Of a stretch of DNA of 64,000 bases, positions 44,096-51,624 are shown one piece after another. The translations under genes were made by a program, and so were the position numbers. The notes beneath the pieces were generated by a model, which was not told the origin of the DNA, did no database searches, and worked only from the letters and a program-made list of their open reading frames with translations. Position 1 is the stretch's first letter. Each line of letters starts with the position of its first letter. Where the stretch lies: contig NZ_JNKO01000013.1 of assembly GCF_000702885.1 (NCBI RefSeq), forward strand, positions 19,690-83,689, in the 5' to 3' direction. This DNA comes from Oribacterium sp. P6A1. GTDB lineage: Bacteria > Bacillota > Clostridia > Lachnospirales > Lachnospiraceae.

Positions 44096-45487
44096 ATGAC
44101 ATCAACATTACCACAGGAATTTTTAAATCGAATGAAAGAGCTTCTCCCGGGAGAAGCAGATTTCAAGGCATTCATCCAAAGCTACGATGATACACCCGTC
44201 AGAGGATTGCGTCTGAACCTAAAGAAGCTTTTGGCAAATGAATGCTCCGGGGACAAAAACTTCATCACCTATGACCGGCTTGTTTCAGAATGGAAACTTC
44301 GGCCTGTAAATGATGCCAGCTTTGCCATGTATGAAGGAAAAAAATATTATCGTGAGTTTTACATGGACGAAGAGGCACTGAATCAAAGAGGCATACGTCC
44401 CGGAAAGCATCCTTATCACGAAGCCGGTCTTTACTATATCCAGGGACCTGAAGCCATGCAGGCTGTAACTCATCTTGACATCAGGCCTTTTGACAGGGTT
44501 ATGGATTTGTGTGCCAGTCCCGGCGGTAAATCCACCCAGGCGGCCGACATGCTTTCCATGGATGAAGGCGGGTTCATCATATCAAATGAATACGTTTCTC
44601 TTAGAGCCAAAACTCTCAGTTCAAATATTGAAAGAATGGGTATAGGCAATGCTGCAGTCCTGAATGAAGACACCGGAAAACTGGCTCAGTTCTTCCCCGA
44701 GTATTTCACAAGAATCATAGTGGATGCTCCCTGCTCGGGAGAAGGCATGTTCAGAAAGGATGAGACCGCAGTAAAAGAGTGGTCACCCGAAAATGTCAGG
44801 TTGTGTGCCGAACGCCAGAAGGAGATCGTATCCAATGCCTGCCGCATGCTCTCACCCGGAGGAAAGCTCTGTTACTCTACCTGTACCTTTGAAAAGGAAG
44901 AGGATGAAGATATACGTGACTTTATAACAGAAAGCTTTCCTGATATGCACCTGATTTACGAAAAAAAGTTCTGGCCCCATATAGATAAGGGCGAAGGTCA
45001 CTATGTAACCGTATTTCAAAGAGAGGGTAATGATCCTTTTGAAGAAAAAAATATTTCTTTCGGTTCAGTCATAAAATGTCCGGACAAAGGCATTGGCATG
45101 CAAAAAACTTCGGAAAAGAAGATGAAAGATCAGATATACCTGATTCCGGATATACTTCCGGATCTCGCAGGACTCAAGATTTTCAGAGCAGGCATACTTA
45201 AAGCCACAGATCTGAAAAAGCGTATAGAGCCTGAGCATGCACTCACTCATGCAATCGATATACATGACAAAAAGGAAACGGCTGAATTTGAGTTTTCCGT
45301 GTGTAATTACAGCTCAGAGGATCCGCATGTGGAACAGTACCTGAAGGGACTTCAGATTCCGGCTCCCGAAGGGATGGATAAAAAAGGATGGTGCATTGTG
45401 TCCTGCGACGGAGTATCTTTGGGTCTGGGAAAAATAGTGAACGGTCAGATAAAGAATCACTATCCAAAGGGCCTCAGATTCCTCTGA
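44096..45487 (+). CDS. RsmF-type rRNA (cytosine-C5) methyltransferase
   Basis: SAM-dependent RNA methyltransferase of the NOL1/NOP2/Sun family, subfamily RsmF/YebU. The 463 residues have the N-terminal substrate part, the SAM site MDLCASPGGKSTQAADML, the catalytic PCSGEGMFRKDE and YSTCTFEKEEDED motifs with their two Cys residues, and a C-terminal PUA-like part ending NHYPKGLRFL. Target base not derivable; relatives modify 16S C1407 or nearby sites. The ribosome binding site is AGAGAGAAAA, weak. A terminator-like hairpin follows. Confidence 0.88.
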   Translation: MTSTLPQEFLNRMKELLPGEADFKAFIQSYDDTPVRGLRLNLKKLLANECSGDKNFITYDRLVSEWKLRPVNDASFAMYEGKKYYREFYMDEEALNQRGIRPGKHPYHEAGLYYIQGPEAMQAVTHLDIRPFDRVMDLCASPGGKSTQAADMLSMDEGGFIISNEYVSLRAKTLSSNIERMGIGNAAVLNEDTGKLAQFFPEYFTRIIVDAPCSGEGMFRKDETAVKEWSPENVRLCAERQKEIVSNACRMLSPGGKLCYSTCTFEKEEDEDIRDFITESFPDMHLIYEKKFWPHIDKGEGHYVTVFQREGNDPFEEKNISFGSVIKCPDKGIGMQKTSEKKMKDQIYLIPDILPDLAGLKIFRAGILKATDLKKRIEPEHALTHAIDIHDKKETAEFEFSVCNYSSEDPHVEQYLKGLQIPAPEGMDKKGWCIVSCDGVSLGLGKIVNGQIKNHYPKGLRFL

Positions 45488-45494
45488 TAATGCG

Positions 45495-45534
45495 AAAAAC
45501 CTGCTTTCATCCATGATGAAGGCGGCAGCTTTTT
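45495..45534 (+). terminator. Terminator-like hairpin after the RsmF-type gene
   Basis: GCTTTCATC (45503-45511) pairs with GATGAAGGC (45515-45523); alternatively CTGC/GCAG with flanking AAAA/TTTT (45495-45534) forms an outer stem. A T-run follows at 45530-45534. Confidence 0.55.
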
Positions 45535-45613
45535 AAGCACTATTGGCCATGCCTATGGCAGCTATATTTTTGTACTATACTTAATCACGATTGTTTGCTG
45601 TTTTATTCCGCAT

Positions 45614-45677
45614 GTTATGAACATAATTGGAACACCGTTATGTTTTTATCAGAGAACATTATGACATTTTGACATAA
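45614..45677. promoter_or_regulatory. Cluster of inverted TTATG/CATAA elements
   Basis: TTATG-aa-CATAA (45615-45626), TTATG (45638-45642), and ATTATG/CATAAT (45658-45663/45673-45678) recur within 64 bases, upstream of the decarboxylase promoter. The inverted pairs resemble a binding site for a dimeric regulator. Which regulator is unknown. Confidence 0.45.
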
Positions 45678-45737
45678 TTATAAGCAAAATCGGGCGTTAA
45701 ATTATTAACAATATATATAAAATGACGTAAATTCATG

Positions 45738-45766
45738 TTGAATAATGTATATCTTTCGTATACAAT
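45738..45766 (+). promoter_or_regulatory. Promoter of the decarboxylase cluster
   Basis: TTGAAT (45738-45743), 17-base spacer, TACAAT (45761-45766). The spacer contains the 5' arm of a GTATA/TATAC inverted repeat whose 3' arm overlaps the -10 box. Confidence 0.7.
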
Positions 45767-45827
45767 ATATTCGACATAAACCGGGGTAAAAATACCCCTT
45801 GTTTATATATGAAATGGAGGATAAAAA

Positions 45828-47186
45828 ATGGATAATCAGTCAACATCATCAGCTATGACAAGAATTCAGTCATTGCTCGATGAGTTCAGCTTTGTTGAGA
45901 TCGGACGTCTTGTAGAAGCAAGATCCACAGATTTCAACCTTGCTGAAAAGAAAGCACCATCCGATGGTGTTGTAACCGGCTACGGAACTATCGACGGAAA
46001 CCTTGTGTATGTTTACGCACAGGATTCTGCAGTTCTCGGCGGTTCAATCGGAGAGATGCATGCCAGAAAAATTGCCAACATTTACTCAATGGCGATGAAG
46101 AATCAGGCTCCTGTTATCGCACTTGTGGATTGCTCAGGCGTAAGACTTGAGGAGGCTAACGACTCTCTGTTTGGTCTCGGACGTATCTACAAGAAGCAGA
46201 CACTTGCAAGCGGCCAGATTCCTCAGATCACAGCTATTTTCGGAAACTGCGGCGGCGGTCTTACCGTTCTTGCAGGTCTTTCTGATTATGTTCTCATGGA
46301 GAACACATCTGCAAAGGCATACGTAAATGCTCCTGATGCCGTAATTGGAAACAAGGATGACGAGATCGCAAAGGCTGCAAAGCGCGAGGAGTTCGGGCTT
46401 GTGGATTTCGATGGCACAGAAGATGAGATTTTTGCTCAGATTCGTAAGTTAGTTGCTGTATTACCAGGAAATAACGAGGACGGCGGAGTACTTGAGGAGA
46501 ACACAGATGACCTCAACCGTGCAGTTCTTTCTTTCGACACACTTGATGCAGGAGAAGCTGTTAAGCAGCTCGCTGACAACGGTATCTTCCTTGAGACAAA
46601 GAAGGGATATTCAAGTGATGTTATCACAGGCTTTGCACAGATCGGCGGCGAGACTGTTGCCATCGTTGCAAACAAGAGCCAGAAGCTTACATGGAAGGGT
46701 GCTGATAAGGCTGCAAGACTTGTTTCTTTTGCCAATGCTTTCGACCTTCCTGTAGTATCAATCGTAGACGTAACAGCATACTGCAACTGTGAGTGCACAG
46801 AGAAGCATATGCCTACTATGGCTGCAAGACTTGCTTATGCATACAGCAATGCAGATGTACCTGTTATCACAGTTGTTAAGAATGCACTTGGTACAGCCGG
46901 TCTTACATTCGGTGCCAAGGCTCTCGGCGCAGATATCGTTTACGCATACAACAATTCAAAGATCGGTGTTATGGACGCAGAGCAGGCTGCAAAGCTTGTT
47001 TGTGACGGTGACGCTGAAGCTGCAAAGACCTTTGCAGAGCAGAACACTGCCCTTGCAGCAGCTAAGAGAGGCTATGTAGACGAGATCATCGCTCCTGAGG
47101 AGACAAGACAGAGAATCGCTGCTTCTCTTCAGATGCTTGGATGGAAGAGCGTATACAGACCGGACAAGAAGAACGGAACCGTTTAA
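45828..47186 (+). CDS. Acyl-CoA-type carboxyltransferase subunit (MmdA/12S-like)
   Basis: Crotonase-fold carboxyltransferase of the propionyl/methylmalonyl-CoA family, moving carboxyl between acyl-CoA and biotin. The 452 residues comprise two halves: GGSIGEMHARKIANIYSMA with VDCSGVRLEEANDSLFGLGR, and a C-terminal half with SIVDVTAYCNCECTEKHM and VVKNALGTAGLTFGAKALGAD. It is shorter than typical MmdA (about 510 residues), and the canonical DSGGAR motif is replaced by DCSGVR, so its acyl-CoA specificity is uncertain. A strong TGGAGG precedes the ATG. First gene of a five-gene cluster with biotin carriers, the pump subunit OadB and a pyruvate-type carboxyltransferase. Confidence 0.85.
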   Translation: MDNQSTSSAMTRIQSLLDEFSFVEIGRLVEARSTDFNLAEKKAPSDGVVTGYGTIDGNLVYVYAQDSAVLGGSIGEMHARKIANIYSMAMKNQAPVIALVDCSGVRLEEANDSLFGLGRIYKKQTLASGQIPQITAIFGNCGGGLTVLAGLSDYVLMENTSAKAYVNAPDAVIGNKDDEIAKAAKREEFGLVDFDGTEDEIFAQIRKLVAVLPGNNEDGGVLEENTDDLNRAVLSFDTLDAGEAVKQLADNGIFLETKKGYSSDVITGFAQIGGETVAIVANKSQKLTWKGADKAARLVSFANAFDLPVVSIVDVTAYCNCECTEKHMPTMAARLAYAYSNADVPVITVVKNALGTAGLTFGAKALGADIVYAYNNSKIGVMDAEQAAKLVCDGDAEAAKTFAEQNTALAAAKRGYVDEIIAPEETRQRIAASLQMLGWKSVYRPDKKNGTV

Positions 47187-47200
47187 TGAGAGGAGACAGA

Positions 47201-48334
47201 ATGAAACAGTGGTTTAGAAAAGCTGCTCTCTGTTTAGCTCTTGTATTTTCCGTTATCACACTTGCGGCTTGCGGAAGCACAAACAAGGAGACTGTTGAAC
47301 CTTTGGATCCGACAGTCAAGAGTCAGCTTGAGCAGCAGGCAATGCAGTATGCAGAAAACAGCATCTATTCTCTTTCTGAGGAAACAATTCAGGAACAGAT
47401 CGATTATGCATACAAGATAAAGGATGCCATTACATACAATGGTCTTACAAACTACAAGAACGATCTCGATCGTCTCGGAGCCTTTGTCAGTGTTGATAAT
47501 GCAGAAGCTTCCAAAACAGAAGAGGGCTATCAGATCGTAATCAATTCAACATTCGAAAAGAGAGCACTTAAGCTTACACTCGGCATCAATGAGATGTCAG
47601 GTTCAACAACAGAGATGACCTTCGAGCCTATATACTCAACACCTGAGCTTATGGGTGATGCCGCAGGAAACCTTCTTGTTGGTATGGGCACAGTATTTGC
47701 AGTTCTCATCTTTATCGCATGGATCATTTCACTTTTCAAGTACATCAGCGTATTTGAGAAGAAGATGAAAGAGAGCAAAGACAAAAAGGCTGCCCAGGCA
47801 GCTCCTAAGGCTGCACCTGCTCCTGCAGCAGCTCCTGCTCCAAAGGCCGCACCTGTCGCAAGCGATGACACAATTCAGGCCGTAATTGCAGCAGCTATCG
47901 CAGCATACGAGGCAGATACAGAGGGTACTGTAAGCGCAGATGGTTTCGTACCGGGACCTACACTGAACAATGGTCTTTGTGTTCGTCCGCTTAGAAGCCG
48001 CAGCTTTTCAGCTGCACCTGTAGAAACAGCAGCTGCTTCAGCTCCTGTTGTTACATCAGTTGCACCTGCAGCAGTTGCTCCTGCAGCAGCTCCGGCTCCT
48101 AAGGCAACAGGCGCTCAGGGTTCAATCAAGGTTGATGCTCCTATGCCTGGCAAGATCCTTGCTGTAAAGAAGAACGTAGGCGACGCAGTTAAGTCAGGTG
48201 ATTGTATCCTTGTACTTGAGGCCATGAAGATGGAGAACGAGATCGTTGCTCCTCAGGATGGTACTGTAGCTTCCATCAACGTTTCAGTTGGTGAGGCAGT
48301 AGAGTCAGGTTCAACACTTGCAACTTTAAATTAA
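47201..48334 (+). CDS. OadG-like membrane subunit fused to a biotin carrier domain
   Basis: Small subunit of a sodium-pump decarboxylase joined to a biotinyl domain. From the ATG at 47201 (GAGAGGAGACAGA upstream) the protein has 377 residues: a lipoprotein-type signal with lipobox ITLAAC (Cys24), a region of about 130 residues with little similarity to OadG, one membrane span (NLLVGMGTVFAVLIFIAWIISLF), an Ala/Pro-rich linker, and a C-terminal biotinyl domain with AMKM. An in-frame start at 47141 lies inside the preceding gene and would destroy the signal peptide. Its last 200 bases are almost identical to the next gene. The combination of a lipobox and a biotin carrier on one protein is unusual. 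Confidence 0.8.
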   Translation: MKQWFRKAALCLALVFSVITLAACGSTNKETVEPLDPTVKSQLEQQAMQYAENSIYSLSEETIQEQIDYAYKIKDAITYNGLTNYKNDLDRLGAFVSVDNAEASKTEEGYQIVINSTFEKRALKLTLGINEMSGSTTEMTFEPIYSTPELMGDAAGNLLVGMGTVFAVLIFIAWIISLFKYISVFEKKMKESKDKKAAQAAPKAAPAPAAAPAPKAAPVASDDTIQAVIAAAIAAYEADTEGTVSADGFVPGPTLNNGLCVRPLRSRSFSAAPVETAAASAPVVTSVAPAAVAPAAAPAPKATGAQGSIKVDAPMPGKILAVKKNVGDAVKSGDCILVLEAMKMENEIVAPQDGTVASINVSVGEAVESGSTLATLN

Positions 48335-48738
48335 CACGGGCATGGCCCTTTCCAAATTGAGAGGTAATTAATATGAAGAAATATACTATCACAGTTAATG
48401 GCGTCGCTTATGACGTAACAGTAGAAGAGGGTGGAAACGCAGCAGCTGCTCCTAAGGCTGCAGCTCCAGCAGCAGCACCGGCACCTGCAGCAGCTCCTGC
48501 ACCTGCAGCATCAGGCTCACAGGGTTCAGTAAAGGTTGAGGCTCCTATGCCTGGTAAGATCCTTGCTGTAAAGAAGAATGTTGGCGATGCAGTTAAGTCA
48601 GGCGATTGTATCCTTGTACTTGAGGCCATGAAGATGGAGAACGAGATCGTTGCTCCTCAGGATGGTACTGTAGCTTCCATCAACGTTTCAGTTGGTGAGG
48701 CAGTAGAATCAGGTGCAACTCTTGCAACTCTTAACTGA
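48119..48738 (+). repeat. Near-identical biotinyl-domain repeats
   Basis: The segment 48119-48333 (end of the OadG fusion) recurs at 48523-48737 (biotin carrier gene). Bases 48200-48303 are identical to 48604-48707, a run of 104 bases that includes the biotin-lysine codon. Since synonymous positions are also unchanged, recent duplication or gene conversion is likely. Confidence 0.9.
48373..48738 (+). CDS. Biotin carboxyl carrier protein
   Basis: Free biotin carrier of 121 residues. It starts KKYTITVNGVAYDVTVEEGG, followed by an Ala/Pro linker of about 30 residues (APAAAPAPAAAPAPAA) and the biotinyl domain with the biotinylated Lys in LEAMKMENEI. It should shuttle carboxyl between the two carboxyltransferases and the pump subunit. 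TGAGAGG precedes the ATG. The paralogous domain at the end of the preceding gene is nearly identical in sequence. The related glutaconyl-CoA and methylmalonyl-CoA decarboxylases have similar gamma subunits. Confidence 0.93.
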   Translation: MKKYTITVNGVAYDVTVEEGGNAAAAPKAAAPAAAPAPAAAPAPAASGSQGSVKVEAPMPGKILAVKKNVGDAVKSGDCILVLEAMKMENEIVAPQDGTVASINVSVGEAVESGATLATLN

Positions 48739-48795
48739 TCATAAGTTAAGTAATTGCATTTAGTTGATTTGATTTGCTGTGGAGGTTATTAAAAT

Positions 48796-49944
48796 ATGAA
48801 CGCATTACAAACATTTTCAAACCTGCTCCAGCAGACAGCTTTCGTAAGCATGACATGGGGAAACATCCTGATGATCTTCGTCGCATTTGTTTTCCTTTAT
48901 CTTGCTATCGCCAAGGGATTTGAGCCGCTTCTTCTGGTTCCTATCGCTTTCGGTATGCTGCTTGTTAATATCTATCCGGACATCATGCTTGAGCCGGAGA
49001 AATCAATTAGTGGAACAGGCGGACTTCTTTGGTACTTCTTCCATCTTGATGAGTGGTCGATTCTTCCTTCACTTATCTTCATGGGTGTAGGTGCCCAGAC
49101 TGATTTCTCACCGCTGATCGCGAACCCGATCACATTCCTGCTCGGTGCCGCTGCTCAGTTCGGTATTTACTCAGCTTATTTCATGGCTATCTTCATGGGA
49201 TTCAATGGAGCTGCAGCCGCAGCCATCTCCATCATCGGCGGTGCTGACGGTCCTACTTCCATCTTCCTTTGCAATAAGCTCGGACAGACATCTCTTCTCG
49301 GACCAATCGCTGTAGCAGCTTACTCCTACATGTCACTGGTTCCTATCATTCAGCCTCCTATCATGAAGGCTCTTACAACAGAAGAAGAGCGTAAGGTAAA
49401 GATGCCGACACTTCGTCCTGTATCAAAGCTGGAGAGAATCCTCTTCCCTATAGTTGTTACAGTAGTTGTCTGCGTACTTCTTCCTACAACAGCTCCGCTT
49501 GTTGGTATGCTCATGCTCGGTAATCTCTTCAAGGAGTGCGGTGTTGTTAAGCAGCTCACAGAGACAGCTTCCAATGCAATGATGTACATCGTTGTTATCA
49601 TGCTCGGAACATCCGTTGGTGGTGCAACATCTGCAGAGGCATTCCTCAATGTTGATACATTAAAGATCGTTGCCCTCGGTCTTATCGCATTTGCATTCGG
49701 TACTGCAGCCGGTGTTGTTATCGGAAAGCTCATGTACGTTCTTTCAGGAAAGAAGATCAACCCTCTGATCGGTTCAGCCGGTGTATCAGCCGTTCCTATG
49801 GCTGCCAGAGTTTCACAGAAGGTTGCTGCCGAAACTGATCCGACCAACTTCCTGCTCATGCAGGCTATGGGTCCTAACGTTGCCGGAGTTATCGGTACTG
49901 CCGTTGCAGCCGGTACATTCATGGCAGTTTACGGTGTTAAGTAA
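48796..49944 (+). CDS. oadB: Sodium-translocating decarboxylase beta subunit (OadB/MmdB family)
   Basis: Polytopic membrane subunit that decarboxylates carboxybiotin and pumps two Na+ out, conserving energy. The 382 residues have about ten hydrophobic segments and the Na+-site signature GGADGPTSIFLCNKL with the conserved Asp, plus GSAGVSAVPMAARVSQ near the end. TGGAGG precedes the ATG. Co-transcribed with the biotin carriers and both carboxyltransferases. High-expression codon use across the cluster suggests a main catabolic or anaplerotic role. Confidence 0.95.
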   Translation: MNALQTFSNLLQQTAFVSMTWGNILMIFVAFVFLYLAIAKGFEPLLLVPIAFGMLLVNIYPDIMLEPEKSISGTGGLLWYFFHLDEWSILPSLIFMGVGAQTDFSPLIANPITFLLGAAAQFGIYSAYFMAIFMGFNGAAAAAISIIGGADGPTSIFLCNKLGQTSLLGPIAVAAYSYMSLVPIIQPPIMKALTTEEERKVKMPTLRPVSKLERILFPIVVTVVVCVLLPTTAPLVGMLMLGNLFKECGVVKQLTETASNAMMYIVVIMLGTSVGGATSAEAFLNVDTLKIVALGLIAFAFGTAAGVVIGKLMYVLSGKKINPLIGSAGVSAVPMAARVSQKVAAETDPTNFLLMQAMGPNVAGVIGTAVAAGTFMAVYGVK

Positions 49945-49958
49945 GTAGAGGAGATAAA

Positions 49959-51362
49959 ATGGCTAAGGTAAAAATTACAGAGACTGTACTGCGTGATGCG
50001 CATCAGTCATTAATCGCAACTCGTATGCCGAGTTCAGAAATGGAGCCGATCCTTGATAAGATGGATCAGGTTGGTTATAACGCAGTTGAGTGCTGGGGCG
50101 GAGCTACATTTGACTCATGTCTCCGTTTCCTCAAGGAAGATCCTTGGGAGAGACTGAGAATGATCAAGCGTCACATGAAGAACACAAAGCTTCAGATGCT
50201 CTTCAGAGGTCAGAACATCCTCGGTTACAATCACTATGCCGATGACGTTGTTGATAACTTTGTAGAGAGATCAATTGCAAACGGTATCGACGTTATCCGT
50301 ATTTTCGACTGTCTCAATGATATCCGTAACCTTGAGACAGCAGTAAAGGCTACAAAGAGAGAGGGCGGACACGCTCAGATCGCACTTTGCTACACACTTG
50401 GTGATGCTTATACTCTTGATTACTGGGAGAAGCTCGCTAACGATGTAGAGAGCCTCGGTGCAGATTCACTCTGCATAAAGGACATGGCAGGTCTCCTTCT
50501 TCCTCAGGCAGGTTATGACCTCGTTAAGGCTCTCAAGAGAGGAACAAAGCTTCCTATCGAAATCCATACACACTACACATCAGGTATGGCTTCCATGACT
50601 TACCTCAAGTGTGTCGAGGCAGGTGCTGACATCATCGATACAGCATCAACACCTTTCGCACTTGGAACATCACAGCCTTCAACAGATGTTATGGTTAAGG
50701 CTCTTGAGGGGACAGAGTATGATACAGGTCTTGATGTTAATAAGCTTATCGATGTATCCAACTACTTCGAGCCATATCGTGAGGAGTGCCTGAAGTCAGG
50801 TCTTCTTTCAACAAAGGTTCTCGGTGTTAATGTCAACACCCTCAGATATCAGGTACCTGGCGGTATGCTCAGTAACCTTATTTCCCAGCTTCACCAGGCT
50901 GGCAAGGACGATCAGCTTACAGAGGTTCTCGAGGAAGTTCCAAGAGTTCGTAAGGACTTTGGTGAGCCGCCTCTCGTTACACCTTCTTCACAGATCGTTG
51001 GTACACAGGCTGTTATGAACGTTCTTATGGGTGAGAGATACAAGATGGTTCCTAACGAGTCACGTAAGCTCGTTGCAGGTGAGTTCGGACGTACAGTTAA
51101 GCCTATGGATCCTGAAGTAGTTGCCAAGATCCTTAAGGGTGCTGCTCAGATGACAGACCGTCCTGCAGACCATATCGAGCCTCAGATGGAGAAGTTCACT
51201 GAGGAGACAAAGCAGTACGTTAAGAATCCTACAAAGGAAGATGTTCTTTCATACGCACTCTTCCCTGCAGTAGCAAAGGATTTCTTTGAGTACCGCAATG
51301 CTCAGGAGTCAGGTGTAGCAGCAACTGCAGCTGACAAAGCAAACAAGGCGTATCCAGTATAA
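49959..51362 (+). CDS. Pyruvate/oxaloacetate carboxyltransferase subunit (OadA/5S-like), without biotin domain
   Basis: Zinc- or cobalt-dependent carboxyltransferase of the pyruvate carboxylase/oxaloacetate decarboxylase alpha family. The 467 residues begin ITETVLRDAHQSLIATRM (metal and substrate motif), continue with CLNDIRNLE, KDMAGLLLP and the metal-binding His pair in IEIHTHYTSGMA, and end without the usual C-terminal biotinyl domain. It thus resembles the transcarboxylase 5S subunit and must use a biotin carrier encoded upstream. GTAGAGGAG precedes the ATG, which follows oadB by 15 bases. A strong terminator ends the cluster. Confidence 0.93.
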   Translation: MAKVKITETVLRDAHQSLIATRMPSSEMEPILDKMDQVGYNAVECWGGATFDSCLRFLKEDPWERLRMIKRHMKNTKLQMLFRGQNILGYNHYADDVVDNFVERSIANGIDVIRIFDCLNDIRNLETAVKATKREGGHAQIALCYTLGDAYTLDYWEKLANDVESLGADSLCIKDMAGLLLPQAGYDLVKALKRGTKLPIEIHTHYTSGMASMTYLKCVEAGADIIDTASTPFALGTSQPSTDVMVKALEGTEYDTGLDVNKLIDVSNYFEPYREECLKSGLLSTKVLGVNVNTLRYQVPGGMLSNLISQLHQAGKDDQLTEVLEEVPRVRKDFGEPPLVTPSSQIVGTQAVMNVLMGERYKMVPNESRKLVAGEFGRTVKPMDPEVVAKILKGAAQMTDRPADHIEPQMEKFTEETKQYVKNPTKEDVLSYALFPAVAKDFFEYRNAQESGVAATAADKANKAYPV

Positions 51363-51384
51363 TAGAGACTGATTTATCCTTTTT

Positions 51385-51420
51385 AAAGAGGGTGCCGTAT
51401 TTCCGGCACCCTCTTTAATT
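51385..51420 (+). terminator. Terminator of the decarboxylase cluster
   Basis: AAAGAGGGTGCCG (51385-51397) pairs perfectly with CGGCACCCTCTTT (51404-51416); the stem itself ends in T's. Confidence 0.93.
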
Positions 51421-51467
51421 TGATTATTACGAATCTTTGTCGGTTATCTGAATAATTAGAATTTTCG

Positions 51468-51496
51468 TTGACGGTTATAATAGCTGATTTTATATT
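51468..51496 (+). promoter_or_regulatory. Promoter of the SH3/glucosaminidase gene
   Basis: TTGACG (51468-51473), 17-base spacer, TATATT (51491-51496). The inverted repeat at 51501-51519 overlaps the expected transcription start. Confidence 0.65.
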
Positions 51497-51500
51497 GTAA

Positions 51501-51519
51501 AAGTAGTAAAATACTACTT
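51501..51519. promoter_or_regulatory. 8-bp inverted repeat at the transcription start, probable operator
   Basis: AAGTAGTA (51501-51508) and TACTACTT (51512-51519) with a three-base spacer lie just after the -10 box at 51491-51496, so a protein bound here would block initiation. The regulator is unknown. Confidence 0.5.
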
Positions 51520-51624
51520 ACTTTTGAAATCAGTTCACAGAATATACAAGGGAGATTTCCGGATATGTTCAAACTGCTCTGTGTATATACTTCACAGGGA
51601 TGATTCTGTCCGGAATATAAAATT

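Larger units (their letters stand above)
45488..45827 (+). other. Intergenic region before the decarboxylase cluster
   Basis: These 340 bases hold the terminator-like hairpin, a cluster of TTATG/CATAA elements (45614-45677), a promoter (45738-45766), a small GGGGTA-AAAA-TACCCC hairpin in the leader (45783-45798), and the ATGGAGG ribosome binding site of the first gene. No ORF is seen. The amount of structure suggests regulated expression. Confidence 0.6.
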
